NCBI GenBank assembly: GCA_017458865.1
Contig: JAFSZW010000129.1
Span: 1-20,602 of the forward strand
Source: Clostridia bacterium
Lineage (GTDB): Bacteria > Bacillota > Clostridia > Christensenellales > Aristaeellaceae
Reading direction: 5' to 3'
Length of the DNA stretch: 20,602 nt
The translations under genes were made by a program, and so were the position numbers. Shown one piece after another: positions 7,325 to 15,656 of this stretch; the stretch's first letter is position 1; each line of letters opens with the position of its first letter. The notes beneath the pieces were generated by a model, which ran no database searches, was not told where the DNA came from, and saw nothing but the letters and a program-made list of their open reading frames with translations.

Positions 7325-8197
7325 TTACTCAATGTTCTGCACCTGCTCACGGATCTTCTCAATCTCGCCCTTGGCTGCAATCACCAGAGACGCGATTTCC
7401 CCATCAGATGCCTTTGAGCCGATGGTATTGACCTCGCGGTTCAGTTCCTGTGCCAGGAAATCGAGCTTGCGGCCCGCGGTTTCAGGCCCGGCCACGATTT
7501 CCCGAATATGGGCGATATGACTGCCAAGGCGTACCAGTTCCTCATCAATGGCTGCCTTGTCTGCGAAGATGGCAACCTCCGTCTGGAAACGCGCCTCATC
7601 AATCTCGCCGTTCAGCAGATCCGTCAGGCGCCGGTGCAGTTTCGTCCGGTACTCATCGACAACAGCCGGTGCCCGCATGCCGATCTGGTTAACCAGCACC
7701 TCAAGCCCGTCCACCTTCTGCAGAAGATCACGGGAAAGGCGTTCGCCCTCAAGCTGCCGCATCCCGACAATCTGATTCAGCGCGCTCTCAAGCGCTGCCC
7801 TCAGCAGCGTCCTGACCGCCTCCTGATCCTCCTCGCCCTCCTCGATGCAGAGGACGTCCGGCATGCTGACAATCTCCCGGAACATATCATGCTCCGACAC
7901 ATCAAGCGCCTTACCGATCTCGGCGATGGCATCCCTGTAGGCCTTTGCCAAAGCGATATCGGGATACACCCGCTTCGCATCCTGCCGATGGTTCTCATAG
8001 AGCACCTGAATGTCCAGGTGTCCCCGGCTGAGCCGTTCCGCAATCCCCTTGCGGATATCATCTTCAATAAACCCGACCGTTCTTGGCAAACGGACGGTCA
8101 GATCCAGGTAGCGGTGATTGACCGACCTGATCTCGATACTGAGCTCGCGGCCATCTGCTGATACGACACTGCGCCCGTATCCCGTCATGCTGTGCAA
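7325..8197 (-). CDS. yicC: YicC/YloC family endoribonuclease-like protein, TTG start
   Basis: YicC-family proteins are conserved in bacteria and E. coli YicC has been linked to endoribonuclease activity and sRNA turnover. The 290-aa protein shows the N-terminal SMTGYGR signature, EIRSVNHRYLD (about 22-32), and the C-terminal DUF1732 block with KLDFLAQELNREVNTIGSKA (about 244-263), including the usual QE-NRE-NT-SK pattern. I take the TTG at 8197 as start because AGGGGTGAG is well spaced for it and because family members begin M-x-x-SMT; the ATG at 8188 would leave the ribosome binding site 18 nt away. First gene of the yicC-remA-gmk-rpoZ-coaBC unit, with a clear promoter at 8227-8255. Confidence 0.92.
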   Translation of the reverse strand: MHSMTGYGRSVVSADGRELSIEIRSVNHRYLDLTVRLPRTVGFIEDDIRKGIAERLSRGHLDIQVLYENHRQDAKRVYPDIALAKAYRDAIAEIGKALDVSEHDMFREIVSMPDVLCIEEGEEDQEAVRTLLRAALESALNQIVGMRQLEGERLSRDLLQKVDGLEVLVNQIGMRAPAVVDEYRTKLHRRLTDLLNGEIDEARFQTEVAIFADKAAIDEELVRLGSHIAHIREIVAGPETAGRKLDFLAQELNREVNTIGSKASDGEIASLVIAAKGEIEKIREQVQNIE

Positions 8198-8226
8198 GAG
8201 AACTCACCCCTAAAAAAATTTGTATG

Positions 8227-8255
8227 ATTATATCACGTCGGTCAAAAAGTCTCAA
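8227..8255 (-). promoter_or_regulatory. Promoter of the yicC-remA-gmk-rpoZ-coaBC unit
   Basis: On the minus strand TTGAGA (8250-8255) and TATAAT (8227-8232) are 17 nt apart, and TGA before TATAAT makes an extended -10 (TGnTATAAT). The predicted start is near 8220, about 23 nt before the TTG start of yicC. The -35 hexamer lies largely in the loop of the inverted repeat at 8244-8264. Confidence 0.88.
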
Positions 8256-8264
8256 CGACTTTTT
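8244..8264. repeat. 21-bp inverted repeat overlapping the yicC -35 box
   Basis: AAAAAGTC (8244-8251) and GACTTTTT (8257-8264) are perfect 8-bp arms around a 5-nt centre. On RNA this would be a weak A/T-rich stem and could serve as a poor bidirectional terminator for the gene ending at 8285. On DNA it could be an operator, since it covers the -35 element. Only the structure is certain. Confidence 0.5.
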
Positions 8265-8284
8265 TCCCAAGCCATGCGGCTGCC

Positions 8285-8599
8285 TCAGGACGCCGCCTCG
8301 CAAACCGCATCAAGGAACTCCCCGAGCATCCACTCGAGATGCCGTTTGAGTTTGTCTGAGCGGTGCGGATTGAGCCGCTCTATCTCGATATCACTGATCA
8401 GCCCGTCCGTGAGATGGACAGACGCCTCGACATCCTCATCCTCCCCCGGTTCCGGACAGAGAATGATGATCTCCTCATCACTGCAGCATACGCTGAAATC
8501 AGCATTATACTTGTCGAGTACCGTGTATCCTTCCTCCTGGTAGTCAGACCTTATGCGCATGCCCCTGTACTTTTCAAGGAGCCTTTCCTCATGCTTCAT
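8285..8599 (-). CDS. Acidic protein of unknown function
   Basis: I do not recognise this 104-aa protein. The ATG at 8599 (MKHEERLLEKYRG) is preferred because AGGAG lies 7 nt upstream; the frame is open 19 codons further, but without support. The sequence is soluble-looking and acidic, with an N-terminal charged helix, a central beta-prone stretch containing VCC and IIILCPEP (two of its cysteines adjacent), and a C-terminal amphipathic helix (about 82-100). No membrane segment or known catalytic motif is visible. It lies alone between ligA (201-nt gap) and yicC, in the same direction as both. It may be lineage-restricted. That it is a real gene is supported by the ribosome binding site and coherent composition; function is open. 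Confidence 0.72.
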   Translation of the reverse strand: MKHEERLLEKYRGMRIRSDYQEEGYTVLDKYNADFSVCCSDEEIIILCPEPGEDEDVEASVHLTDGLISDIEIERLNPHRSDKLKRHLEWMLGEFLDAVCEAAS

Positions 8600-8637
8600 T
8601 GTGTGTCTCCTACGTGTCTTCGTTATCACGTCACAGC

Positions 8638-8666
8638 ATTTGTCCGGGGAAGGCATCTGACGTCAA
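8638..8666 (-). promoter_or_regulatory. Weak candidate promoter for the 8285-8599 gene
   Basis: TTGACG (8661-8666) is followed after 17 nt by ACAAAT (8638-8643), a poor -10. The -35 overlaps the palindrome TGACGTCA (8658-8665). The gene may instead be read from ligA. Low confidence. Confidence 0.25.
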
Positions 8667-8689
8667 AATGTCTCTTTCCCGCTGCATAT

Positions 8690-8726
8690 CCGGCTGCAAA
8701 AACGCTAAAATGATGGATGCAGCCGG
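8690..8726 (-). other. Perfect 9-bp hairpin after ligA
   Basis: CCGGCTGCA (8690-8698) and TGCAGCCGG (8718-8726) form a 9-bp stem with a 19-nt A/T-rich loop, inside the 201-nt gap after ligA. No T-run follows in the transcribed direction, so it is not a standard intrinsic terminator. The rest of the gap (8600-8800) holds no gene that I can support. Confidence 0.5.
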
Positions 8727-8800
8727 TCAGGAAGAAAGGTGTGCCGCGCTTTGCCACCCCTGTCAGTTCAGGACTGGCGCGGCAGTCTCTTTCGGGCCGC

Positions 8801-10798
8801 TCAGACGGTTTCCGTTCCGTCTCCGGGTTCACTCAGCATTCTGCGGAACTCATCCTCGTCAATGACGGGAACGCCGAGCGAAACCGCTTTGGTCAGTTTG
8901 GAACCTGCGCTCTCACCGGCCAGCACCATGCTCGTCTTCTTTGAAACCGAGCCTGCCGTCTTGCCGCCGTTGCGGCGGATCATCTCCTCCGCCTGAGCAC
9001 GTGTCAGGGTGGGCAGCGTGCCGGTTAAGACAAAGGTCATCCCGGCAAAGCGCGTGCCGGCCTCTGCTTCAGCCGATTTCGGCGTGACGCCCGCTGCAAG
9101 GAGGGCATGCACCAGCCGGTGACTCTCCTCATCCTTAAAGAAGTCCGTTATGGACTGGGCCACAATGCTGCCCACATTGGGCAGCTCCTCGAGTTCCTCG
9201 GTGGTGGCGTCCATCAGGGCATCGAACGTGCCGAAATGGGCCATGAGGTCAACCGCTGTCCGCTTCCCGATGTTCGGGATGCCGATGGCGAACAGAAACG
9301 CCTCCGGTTCGCACTGCTTGCTCTTTTCCAGTTCAGCAAAGAGCTTCTCAATCTTCTTGTCGCCGAATCCCTTGAGCCCGGCGAGCTGGTCGCGTCCGAG
9401 CGTGTACAGCTGATCTGCCGTGCGCAGATTGACTGCGTCGTAAAACAGCTCGGCGGTCTTGGTTGAAAAAGTCTCGATGTTCATGCCCGGCTTTGACGCA
9501 AAGTGCGCAAGCCTTGCAACCGTCTGAGGCTTGCAGCTGATGCGGTTGCGGCAGAACAGATGCGCACCGACCTCAGTCAGCGGCTCGCCGCAGGCCGGGC
9601 AGATGCTCGGCTTTTCAATGTCCGTTTCCGGCGCCGGGCCATCGTCCTCCCAGAGGGCACCCATGATTTCCGGAATGACATCATTGGAGCGCCGCACCCA
9701 GACCTTGCAGCCAAGGCGGACATGCTTGCGACAAATGTCGCCGTAATTGTTGAGGGTTGCCCGCTTCACCGTCACGCCGCAGATATCCACAGGTTCAAGA
9801 TGCGCCAGCGGCGTCAGCTTGCCGGTGCGTCCAACCTCCCACGTGACCTTTTTGAGTGTCGTCACAACCTCCTGCGCGGGAAACTTGTAGGCGATCGCCC
9901 AGCGCGGGAACTTGTCGGTAAAGCCGAGGATTTCCCGAAGGCGCATGTCCGTCAGCTTGATGGTCGCACCATCGATGAGGAAATCCAGCGAATCTCTCGC
10001 CTTTTCAATCTCGCCGACAATGTCCATGGCTTCCTTAATGCTGTCCGCCTCGCGCGCAAACGGACTCACCTCAAGTCCCTGTGCACGCAGGAAATCAAGC
10101 ATTTCACTTTGCGATGCAAACGTGCGGCCCTCTATGTAGTCCACCTGGTAAAAGATTGCGCTTAAATGCCGGGCGCGGGTCACCTCGGGATCCAGGTTGC
10201 GCAGCGCGCCCGCAGCGCCGTTCCGGGCATTTTTGAGCGGCTCATCCGCCGTCTCATTGTATGCTTTCAGGACGGAGAGGCGCATAATGCACTCGCCCTG
10301 GACCTCCATCTTTCCCTCAAACGGAATGGTTTTCGGGATATTCTCAATGGTGTTGGCCTGAGCCAGGATTTCCTCGCCTGTCACGCCGTCGCCGCGCGTT
10401 GCAGCGCCGATCAGGCGTCCCCTGTCATAGGTCAGGTTGATCGTCAGGCCATCCAGCTTATACTCAACACACATGGGATGCTGCACCGTGCTGGTGAAGT
10501 CCTGACCAAGGCGAGCGCAGCGCTCCGCCCAGGCAAAGACCTCATCCTCGCTCTGGGCTTTGTCCATGGACCACAGACGCGCAATATGCCTGTGCTCCTC
10601 AAACCCTTCCATCGTCCTGGCACCGACCCGGCGCGTGGGTGAGTCCGGCAGGCGGATGCCCGTTTCAGCTTCCAGCTGCCGGAGCTCCGCATACATGGCA
10701 TCCCATTCATCGTCCGAGATCATGGGCTCATTCTTTTCATAATAGTACACATTCGCTTCATTGAGCCTGTCAATGAGTGCCTGCATGCGCTCTTCCAT
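8801..10798 (-). CDS. ligA: NAD-dependent DNA ligase LigA
   Basis: LigA seals nicks with 5'-phosphate and 3'-OH ends using NAD+, in replication and repair. The 665-aa protein has the full domain order: Ia domain (YYYEKNEPMISDDEWD at about 18-33), adenylation domain with the AMP-accepting lysine in YKLDGL (K114), the RGDG motif (135-138), ARNGAAGALR (191-200), the OB fold, the four-Cys zinc finger (C400, C403, C416, C422), helix-hairpin-helix repeats (GFGDKK, NIGKRTA, LPNVGS), and a C-terminal BRCT domain from about 590. The adenylation motif reads KLDGLT where KxDGxA is usual, and the upstream block reads RLWSMDKAQ. GGAGG 8 nt before the ATG lies inside the end of pcrA, and only 3 nt separate the genes. 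Confidence 0.97.
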   Translation of the reverse strand: MEERMQALIDRLNEANVYYYEKNEPMISDDEWDAMYAELRQLEAETGIRLPDSPTRRVGARTMEGFEEHRHIARLWSMDKAQSEDEVFAWAERCARLGQDFTSTVQHPMCVEYKLDGLTINLTYDRGRLIGAATRGDGVTGEEILAQANTIENIPKTIPFEGKMEVQGECIMRLSVLKAYNETADEPLKNARNGAAGALRNLDPEVTRARHLSAIFYQVDYIEGRTFASQSEMLDFLRAQGLEVSPFAREADSIKEAMDIVGEIEKARDSLDFLIDGATIKLTDMRLREILGFTDKFPRWAIAYKFPAQEVVTTLKKVTWEVGRTGKLTPLAHLEPVDICGVTVKRATLNNYGDICRKHVRLGCKVWVRRSNDVIPEIMGALWEDDGPAPETDIEKPSICPACGEPLTEVGAHLFCRNRISCKPQTVARLAHFASKPGMNIETFSTKTAELFYDAVNLRTADQLYTLGRDQLAGLKGFGDKKIEKLFAELEKSKQCEPEAFLFAIGIPNIGKRTAVDLMAHFGTFDALMDATTEELEELPNVGSIVAQSITDFFKDEESHRLVHALLAAGVTPKSAEAEAGTRFAGMTFVLTGTLPTLTRAQAEEMIRRNGGKTAGSVSKKTSMVLAGESAGSKLTKAVSLGVPVIDEDEFRRMLSEPGDGTETV

Positions 10799-10801
10799 CT
10801 G

Positions 10802-13198
10802 TTATTCCTCCATTTTGACAATCGGGGCCATATCTGTCTGCAGTTCCTTGACCTGGCCATTATCGAACCGGATGATGAGCCGTTCATTGCCATCCGATTG
10901 CCGGATCTCAGTCACCTGTCCCCTGCCAAACTTCCTGTGCATGATCTTGTCACCGACAGCATACTTTACCTTGCCAAACCCGGCAGCCGCCGAACTGACT
11001 CTCGTCTGGCCCGCGGGCTGGCCCTGGGTGCCGAAACCGGCTGCAGTCTTGCCCTGTCCAGGCTGACCGGCCGGTGTGCCGCCAAATCCGCGCTGGACAC
11101 CGGGGATAGTGCGTCCATTTATGTTTACGGCATTCCCGCCGCCAAAGCCGCCGGCCATGCCCATGCTGCCCTGGCGCATCGTCGTTTTCCACTGAGTGCC
11201 GTTTTCAAAGTTCAGCTCATCCAGCATGTTCCGTCCATATCCGCGCTGACCATTTCGTCCAAATCCGGCCTGCACGTCTGTCGCAAATACTTCCTCTATG
11301 AGCCGCGGCGGGATGTCCTCAATGAACCTTGAGGGGGCCACATCCACATAATCGGTCCACTTTCTGCGCCGCATGACATGGGACATGTAGAGCTTGTCCT
11401 TTGCCCTGGTAATGCCGACATAGCAGAGTCTGCGCTCCTCCTCGACATTATCGTCATTCTGGATTGCCCGGTAGGACGGGAATGTATTCTCATCCATGCC
11501 TGCCATGAACACGATCGGGAACTCGAGACCCTTTGCACCGTGAAGCGTCATCATGGTCACAATCCCGGCATTCTCATCAATGGTATCGAATGAGGACTCA
11601 AGCGACGTCGTCTCAAGGAAGTCAAGCAGCGTGCTGTTTGGCGCATGTTCGGTGAACTCCGTGACGGAGTTGACCAGCTGGTCGAGGTTTTCAAGCCTTG
11701 ACCTCGCATCATCTGAATCCTCATTGATGTACTCCTGACGGATGCCGGTCTCCTCAATCACATACTTGACAAAATCCGCCGTACTGCGTTTTTCCATCTC
11801 CATGGTCATGCGCATCATGAGCTGTGCGAATTCTTCAATCTTCTTTTTCGCCCGTTTGTTGAAATCATCCGGGAGACTCATGCACGCGCTCATGGCCGGA
11901 ATGCCCTCTGATGCCGCATAGTCCATCAGGGCAGTGATGGTGACCTCGCCGATGGCTCGCCGCGGCACATTGATAATCCGCCTGAGCGCCACATCGTCCG
12001 TGGGGTTGAGCAGCAGTTTCAGATAGGCTGTGGCATCCTTAATTTCCTTGCGGTCATAGAACTTGAGTCCGCCGTAAATCCGGTACGGGATGCCCCGGCT
12101 CGGGAAGATATCCTCAAGCGGTCTTGACTGCGCATTGGTCCGATACAGAATGGTGATGTCCGAGAAGGATGTCCCGGCTGCATGAAGGCGCTCAATGGTA
12201 TTCGCGATCCAGATCGCTTCCTCGCGCTCACCCGGCACCTCAACGTAGGTGATCTTCTCGCCTGCCTCACGCCGGGTCCAGAGCGACTTGTCCATGCGCG
12301 ACTCGTTGCCGGCAATCACCTGATTGGCGGCATCGAGAATGTTCGCGGTGGAGCGGTAGTTCTCCTCCAGCTTGACGACCTTCGCCTCGGGGAAGTCCGA
12401 CTGGAAATTCAGGATGTTGCGGATATCCGCGCCGCGCCAGGCATAAATGGACTGGTCATCGTCGCCGACGACGCACAGATTCCGTTCCTCCTCGCTCAGC
12501 AGGCGGATCAGCTGATACTGCGCATAGTTCGTATCCTGGTACTCATCCACGTGGAAATACCTGAGCGTATGATGATAGTACTGCAGAACCGGCGGGTGCA
12601 TGGTCAGCAGTTCAAGCGTACGGACGATGAGGTCATTGAAATCGAGCGCATTGTTCTCTTTGAGGCGCTCCTCATATTTCGTGAAAATTTCGCAGACTGT
12701 TTCGTCCAGGTACGTCTCCCCCTCCTCAGCCAGCCATTCCTGCGGGGTCAGCAGCTTTTCCTTGGCATGACTGATTTTGGTTTTGATCCACTTGATCGGG
12801 AACTGATCCGTGTCAATATTCATCCGATTCATAATATCCTTGAGCACGGAATCCTGATCGCTTTCATCATAGATCGCAAAGTTGCGTTTGTAACCAAGCT
12901 TTTCAATATCCCGGCGGAGGATCCGCGCACACGCTGCATGGAACGTGGATACCCAGACCTGCTTGCCTTCCTCCCCACCCACCAGCTGCGATACGCGATC
13001 CCGCATCTCGGCAGCCGCTTTGTTGGTGAAAGTAATGGCCATTATGTGATATGGTGCCACACCATGGCTTATCAGATTGGCAATCCTGTAAGTCAGCATT
13101 CGCGTCTTGCCAGAGCCTGCACCGGCAAGGACCAGGAGCGGCCCCTCAAGGGTTTCGGCGGCCGCCCGCTGTTCTTTGTTGAGATCGTTCAGATTCAT
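10802..13198 (-). CDS. pcrA: ATP-dependent DNA helicase PcrA (UvrD family)
   Basis: PcrA is the Gram-positive UvrD-type 3'-to-5' helicase used in repair, rolling-circle replication and displacement of RecA or RNA polymerase. SF1 motifs are complete: Q motif NKEQ, Walker A AGAGSGKT (25-32), TFTNKAA, DEYQDT (218-223), GDDDQSIYAWRGA (245-257), EENYRST, TLHGAKGLEF (551-560) and RRLCYVGITRAK (589-600). The end is a Tudor-like RNA-polymerase-interaction domain (about 749-798, YAVGDKIMHRKFGRG). Between them, residues about 645-748 form a long linker rich in Gly, Gln, Ala and Asn. At 798 aa it is about 60 residues longer than B. subtilis PcrA, which the linker accounts for. The start overlaps the parC stop as ATGA, with GGAGG 4 nt upstream. 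Confidence 0.97.
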   Translation of the reverse strand: MNLNDLNKEQRAAAETLEGPLLVLAGAGSGKTRMLTYRIANLISHGVAPYHIMAITFTNKAAAEMRDRVSQLVGGEEGKQVWVSTFHAACARILRRDIEKLGYKRNFAIYDESDQDSVLKDIMNRMNIDTDQFPIKWIKTKISHAKEKLLTPQEWLAEEGETYLDETVCEIFTKYEERLKENNALDFNDLIVRTLELLTMHPPVLQYYHHTLRYFHVDEYQDTNYAQYQLIRLLSEEERNLCVVGDDDQSIYAWRGADIRNILNFQSDFPEAKVVKLEENYRSTANILDAANQVIAGNESRMDKSLWTRREAGEKITYVEVPGEREEAIWIANTIERLHAAGTSFSDITILYRTNAQSRPLEDIFPSRGIPYRIYGGLKFYDRKEIKDATAYLKLLLNPTDDVALRRIINVPRRAIGEVTITALMDYAASEGIPAMSACMSLPDDFNKRAKKKIEEFAQLMMRMTMEMEKRSTADFVKYVIEETGIRQEYINEDSDDARSRLENLDQLVNSVTEFTEHAPNSTLLDFLETTSLESSFDTIDENAGIVTMMTLHGAKGLEFPIVFMAGMDENTFPSYRAIQNDDNVEEERRLCYVGITRAKDKLYMSHVMRRRKWTDYVDVAPSRFIEDIPPRLIEEVFATDVQAGFGRNGQRGYGRNMLDELNFENGTQWKTTMRQGSMGMAGGFGGGNAVNINGRTIPGVQRGFGGTPAGQPGQGKTAAGFGTQGQPAGQTRVSSAAAGFGKVKYAVGDKIMHRKFGRGQVTEIRQSDGNERLIIRFDNGQVKELQTDMAPIVKMEE

Positions 13199-15654
13199 GC
13201 TTCCTCCACACTGACGACAATATCATCCATCAGGACAGGCACGAGCATGGTGCCCTTGTCAATCCTGCGCTCAACCCTTACCTCGGAGAGGCTGATTTCC
13301 GTCCTGGCGCCATGGAACTGGGTAATGGCAATCTTTTCCATGCCGTCGCAGATAAACGCAGAGGCGATTTCCTGTCCAATTGCCCCGTTCTTTGTCATCG
13401 GCATGATCTTCGGGCCCTTGCTGCCGCGGTTCATGCGCTCCACATCCGCAGCGAGGATGCGCTTACCAAAGCCGCGGTCCGTCATCACAAAGAGCGTCGA
13501 GCCGGTTGCCGGTTTCATAAACGTGAGCACCGAATCGCCAGTCTCAAGCGCCATGCCCCGGACGCCGCCCGTTGTCCGGCCATTGACCGGAACAGAGCTG
13601 ATCTGCATCCTGAGCGCAAATCCCCTGCAAGAGATGATGAGCAGATCGCCGACATCATCGGACGGGATGCGCAGAACGCCAGATACCTCATCCCCGTCTT
13701 TCAGCTTGATCGCCGTAAACCGGGCGCGGCGGATAACATACTCAGAAACGGATGTCCGCTTGAGCGTGCCGGCCTTAGTCAAAAACAGCAGATCCTGCTG
13801 GCTGTCCTTATCAGACGGCTTGAAGCAGTAAAGCGCCACACAGCGCTCGTTCTGCGCAAGGCCTGAAATAAGGCCCGTGAGCTGCACGCCGCGCTCCTTC
13901 GGCTTCGTCGTCTCCGGGAATTTCGGCACATCCATGGAATAGCAGTTGCCTAGATTCGTAAAGAAATAGATCGTCTCATCCGTCATCGTCATGACGGTAT
14001 CCAGCACATCCGCCGCTGTATCCGGCTGCTGCAGGATGCGCTCCGCCAGCTTTGGGGCTACGCGGCGCATCTGCCCGTCACGGTACCGGATGATGACCGT
14101 TTCCTCCGCCACAGCCTGCAGATCCGGTATCGGCATCTGCGCAGAGTCGTCCTCAATGAGAGAGGTGCGGCGTTCATCCGCATACTTGTCGCGGATCTCC
14201 TCAAGCTCCTTGCGAATGACGCCCTTGAGCTTTTTCTCGCTCTTCAGGATGCCCTCAAGGCGTGAGATTGTTCGCAGGATTTCCTCGTATTCCTTTTTGA
14301 GCGTTTCAAGCTCAAGACCGGTCAGGCGCTGCAGCCTGAGGTCAAGGATCGCCTGCGCCTGAATGTCATCAAGCGCAAACCGGCTCATGAGCTGTGTCTT
14401 GGCTTCCTTTGGCGTCTTGCTGGCCCTGATGAGGCGGATGACCTCATCCAGGTTGTTGACCGCCACCATGAGGCCCGCCAGGATATGCTCCCTCGCGCGT
14501 GCCTGCTCCAGTTCATATGTCGTCCGCCTGCGGATGACATCCTCCTGGTGCTTGATGTAATACTCAATGACCGCCTTGAGGCCGAGCTGCATCGGACGTC
14601 CCTCGGCAATACAGACGATATTGACGCCGTACGTAATCTGCAGATCCGAATACTTGTAGAGCACACTCAGGATCTGGGCCGGTTCCACATCCTTGCGCAG
14701 TTCAATGACTGCCCTGAGGCCCTCACGGTCCGACTCATCGCGGATATCATAGATGCCGGCGAGCTGTGCCTTGCGTTCCTCGCTGATCTTGAGGATCTTC
14801 TCGAGCATGCCCGCTTTCGGCACGCCGTACGGCACCTCAGTAATGACAATAAGCTTGCGCCCGGCCGTACCGTCCTCAATATGGACGCGCGAGCGCAGCG
14901 TGAGCTTGCCGCGTCCCGTCTCATAGGCCGTCCGGATTTCGCTGTTGTTGATCAGGCAGCCGCCCGTCGGGAAGTCCGGGGCAGGCAGCACCGCCATGAT
15001 CTCATCCAGCGTAGCCTCCGGCTTGTCGAGGACAAGCAGTGTGGCATCTATTGCTTCCCTGAGATTGTGCGGCGGGATGTTGGTTGCCAGGCCGACCGCG
15101 ATACCGGAGCTGCCGTTCACCAGCAGGTTCGGATAGCGGGACGGCAGGGTGTCCGGCTCTTTCAGGGTATCATCAAAGTTAAAGCTGAAATTGACGGTAT
15201 CCTTGTCAAGATCCCGCAGCATTTCAAGCGCCAGCGGCGCCATCCGGGCCTCTGTATAACGCATGGCAGCCGGTGAGTCGCCGTCGATTGAGCCGAAGTT
15301 GCCGTGGCCGTCCACCAGAAGGCCTCGCAGGCTGTAGGGCTGCGCCATCCGGACCATGGCATCATATACGGAGCTGTCACCGTGCGGATGGTATTTACCG
15401 AGGCAGTCGCCGACAATACGTGCGCACTTTTTGTGCGGCTTGTCGGGCGTTACGCCCAGTTCATGCAGCGTAAAGAGGATGCGGCGCTGAACCGGCTTGA
15501 GACCGTCCTCAACCCGCGGCAGTGCGCGTTCCAAGATGACATGCTCTGCGTAGGGCAGCATGGAGAGGTGCATGACCTCATCCATGGGTTTCTGGATGAT
15601 CTCATGCTGAGGAGCGGTTTCCGCGGGCGTCTGCGGTGTTTTCTTTCTCGCCAT
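13195..15654 (-). CDS. parC: DNA topoisomerase IV subunit A (type IIA, ParC-like)
   Basis: The subunit cuts and rejoins DNA in the type IIA topoisomerase that unlinks daughter chromosomes. The 819-aa protein has the catalytic tyrosine in AAMRYTEARMA (Y133) and the quinolone-region motif YHPHGDSSVYDAMVRMAQ. The two resistance positions (S94 and D98, equal to GyrA S83 and D87 of E. coli) are of the susceptible type. The C-terminal domain has beta-pinwheel repeats (DLLFLTKAGTLKRTSV, TLFVMTDRGFGKRI). Where GyrA carries the QRRGGKG box there is only KERGVQL, favouring ParC over GyrA. It starts 2 nt after the parE stop and overlaps pcrA by 4 nt. Some clostridial annotations call this second pair GyrA/GyrB; the ParC/ParE label is an inference from the missing box. 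Confidence 0.92.
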   Translation of the reverse strand: MARKKTPQTPAETAPQHEIIQKPMDEVMHLSMLPYAEHVILERALPRVEDGLKPVQRRILFTLHELGVTPDKPHKKCARIVGDCLGKYHPHGDSSVYDAMVRMAQPYSLRGLLVDGHGNFGSIDGDSPAAMRYTEARMAPLALEMLRDLDKDTVNFSFNFDDTLKEPDTLPSRYPNLLVNGSSGIAVGLATNIPPHNLREAIDATLLVLDKPEATLDEIMAVLPAPDFPTGGCLINNSEIRTAYETGRGKLTLRSRVHIEDGTAGRKLIVITEVPYGVPKAGMLEKILKISEERKAQLAGIYDIRDESDREGLRAVIELRKDVEPAQILSVLYKYSDLQITYGVNIVCIAEGRPMQLGLKAVIEYYIKHQEDVIRRRTTYELEQARAREHILAGLMVAVNNLDEVIRLIRASKTPKEAKTQLMSRFALDDIQAQAILDLRLQRLTGLELETLKKEYEEILRTISRLEGILKSEKKLKGVIRKELEEIRDKYADERRTSLIEDDSAQMPIPDLQAVAEETVIIRYRDGQMRRVAPKLAERILQQPDTAADVLDTVMTMTDETIYFFTNLGNCYSMDVPKFPETTKPKERGVQLTGLISGLAQNERCVALYCFKPSDKDSQQDLLFLTKAGTLKRTSVSEYVIRRARFTAIKLKDGDEVSGVLRIPSDDVGDLLIISCRGFALRMQISSVPVNGRTTGGVRGMALETGDSVLTFMKPATGSTLFVMTDRGFGKRILAADVERMNRGSKGPKIMPMTKNGAIGQEIASAFICDGMEKIAITQFHGARTEISLSEVRVERRIDKGTMLVPVLMDDIVVSVEEA

Positions 15655-15656
15655 CG

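Noticed and set aside
12182..13831. A 549-codon plus-strand frame opposite pcrA and parC
   Set aside because: It spans two genes with complete motif sets on the minus strand and shows no recognisable domain; it is a codon-bias shadow.
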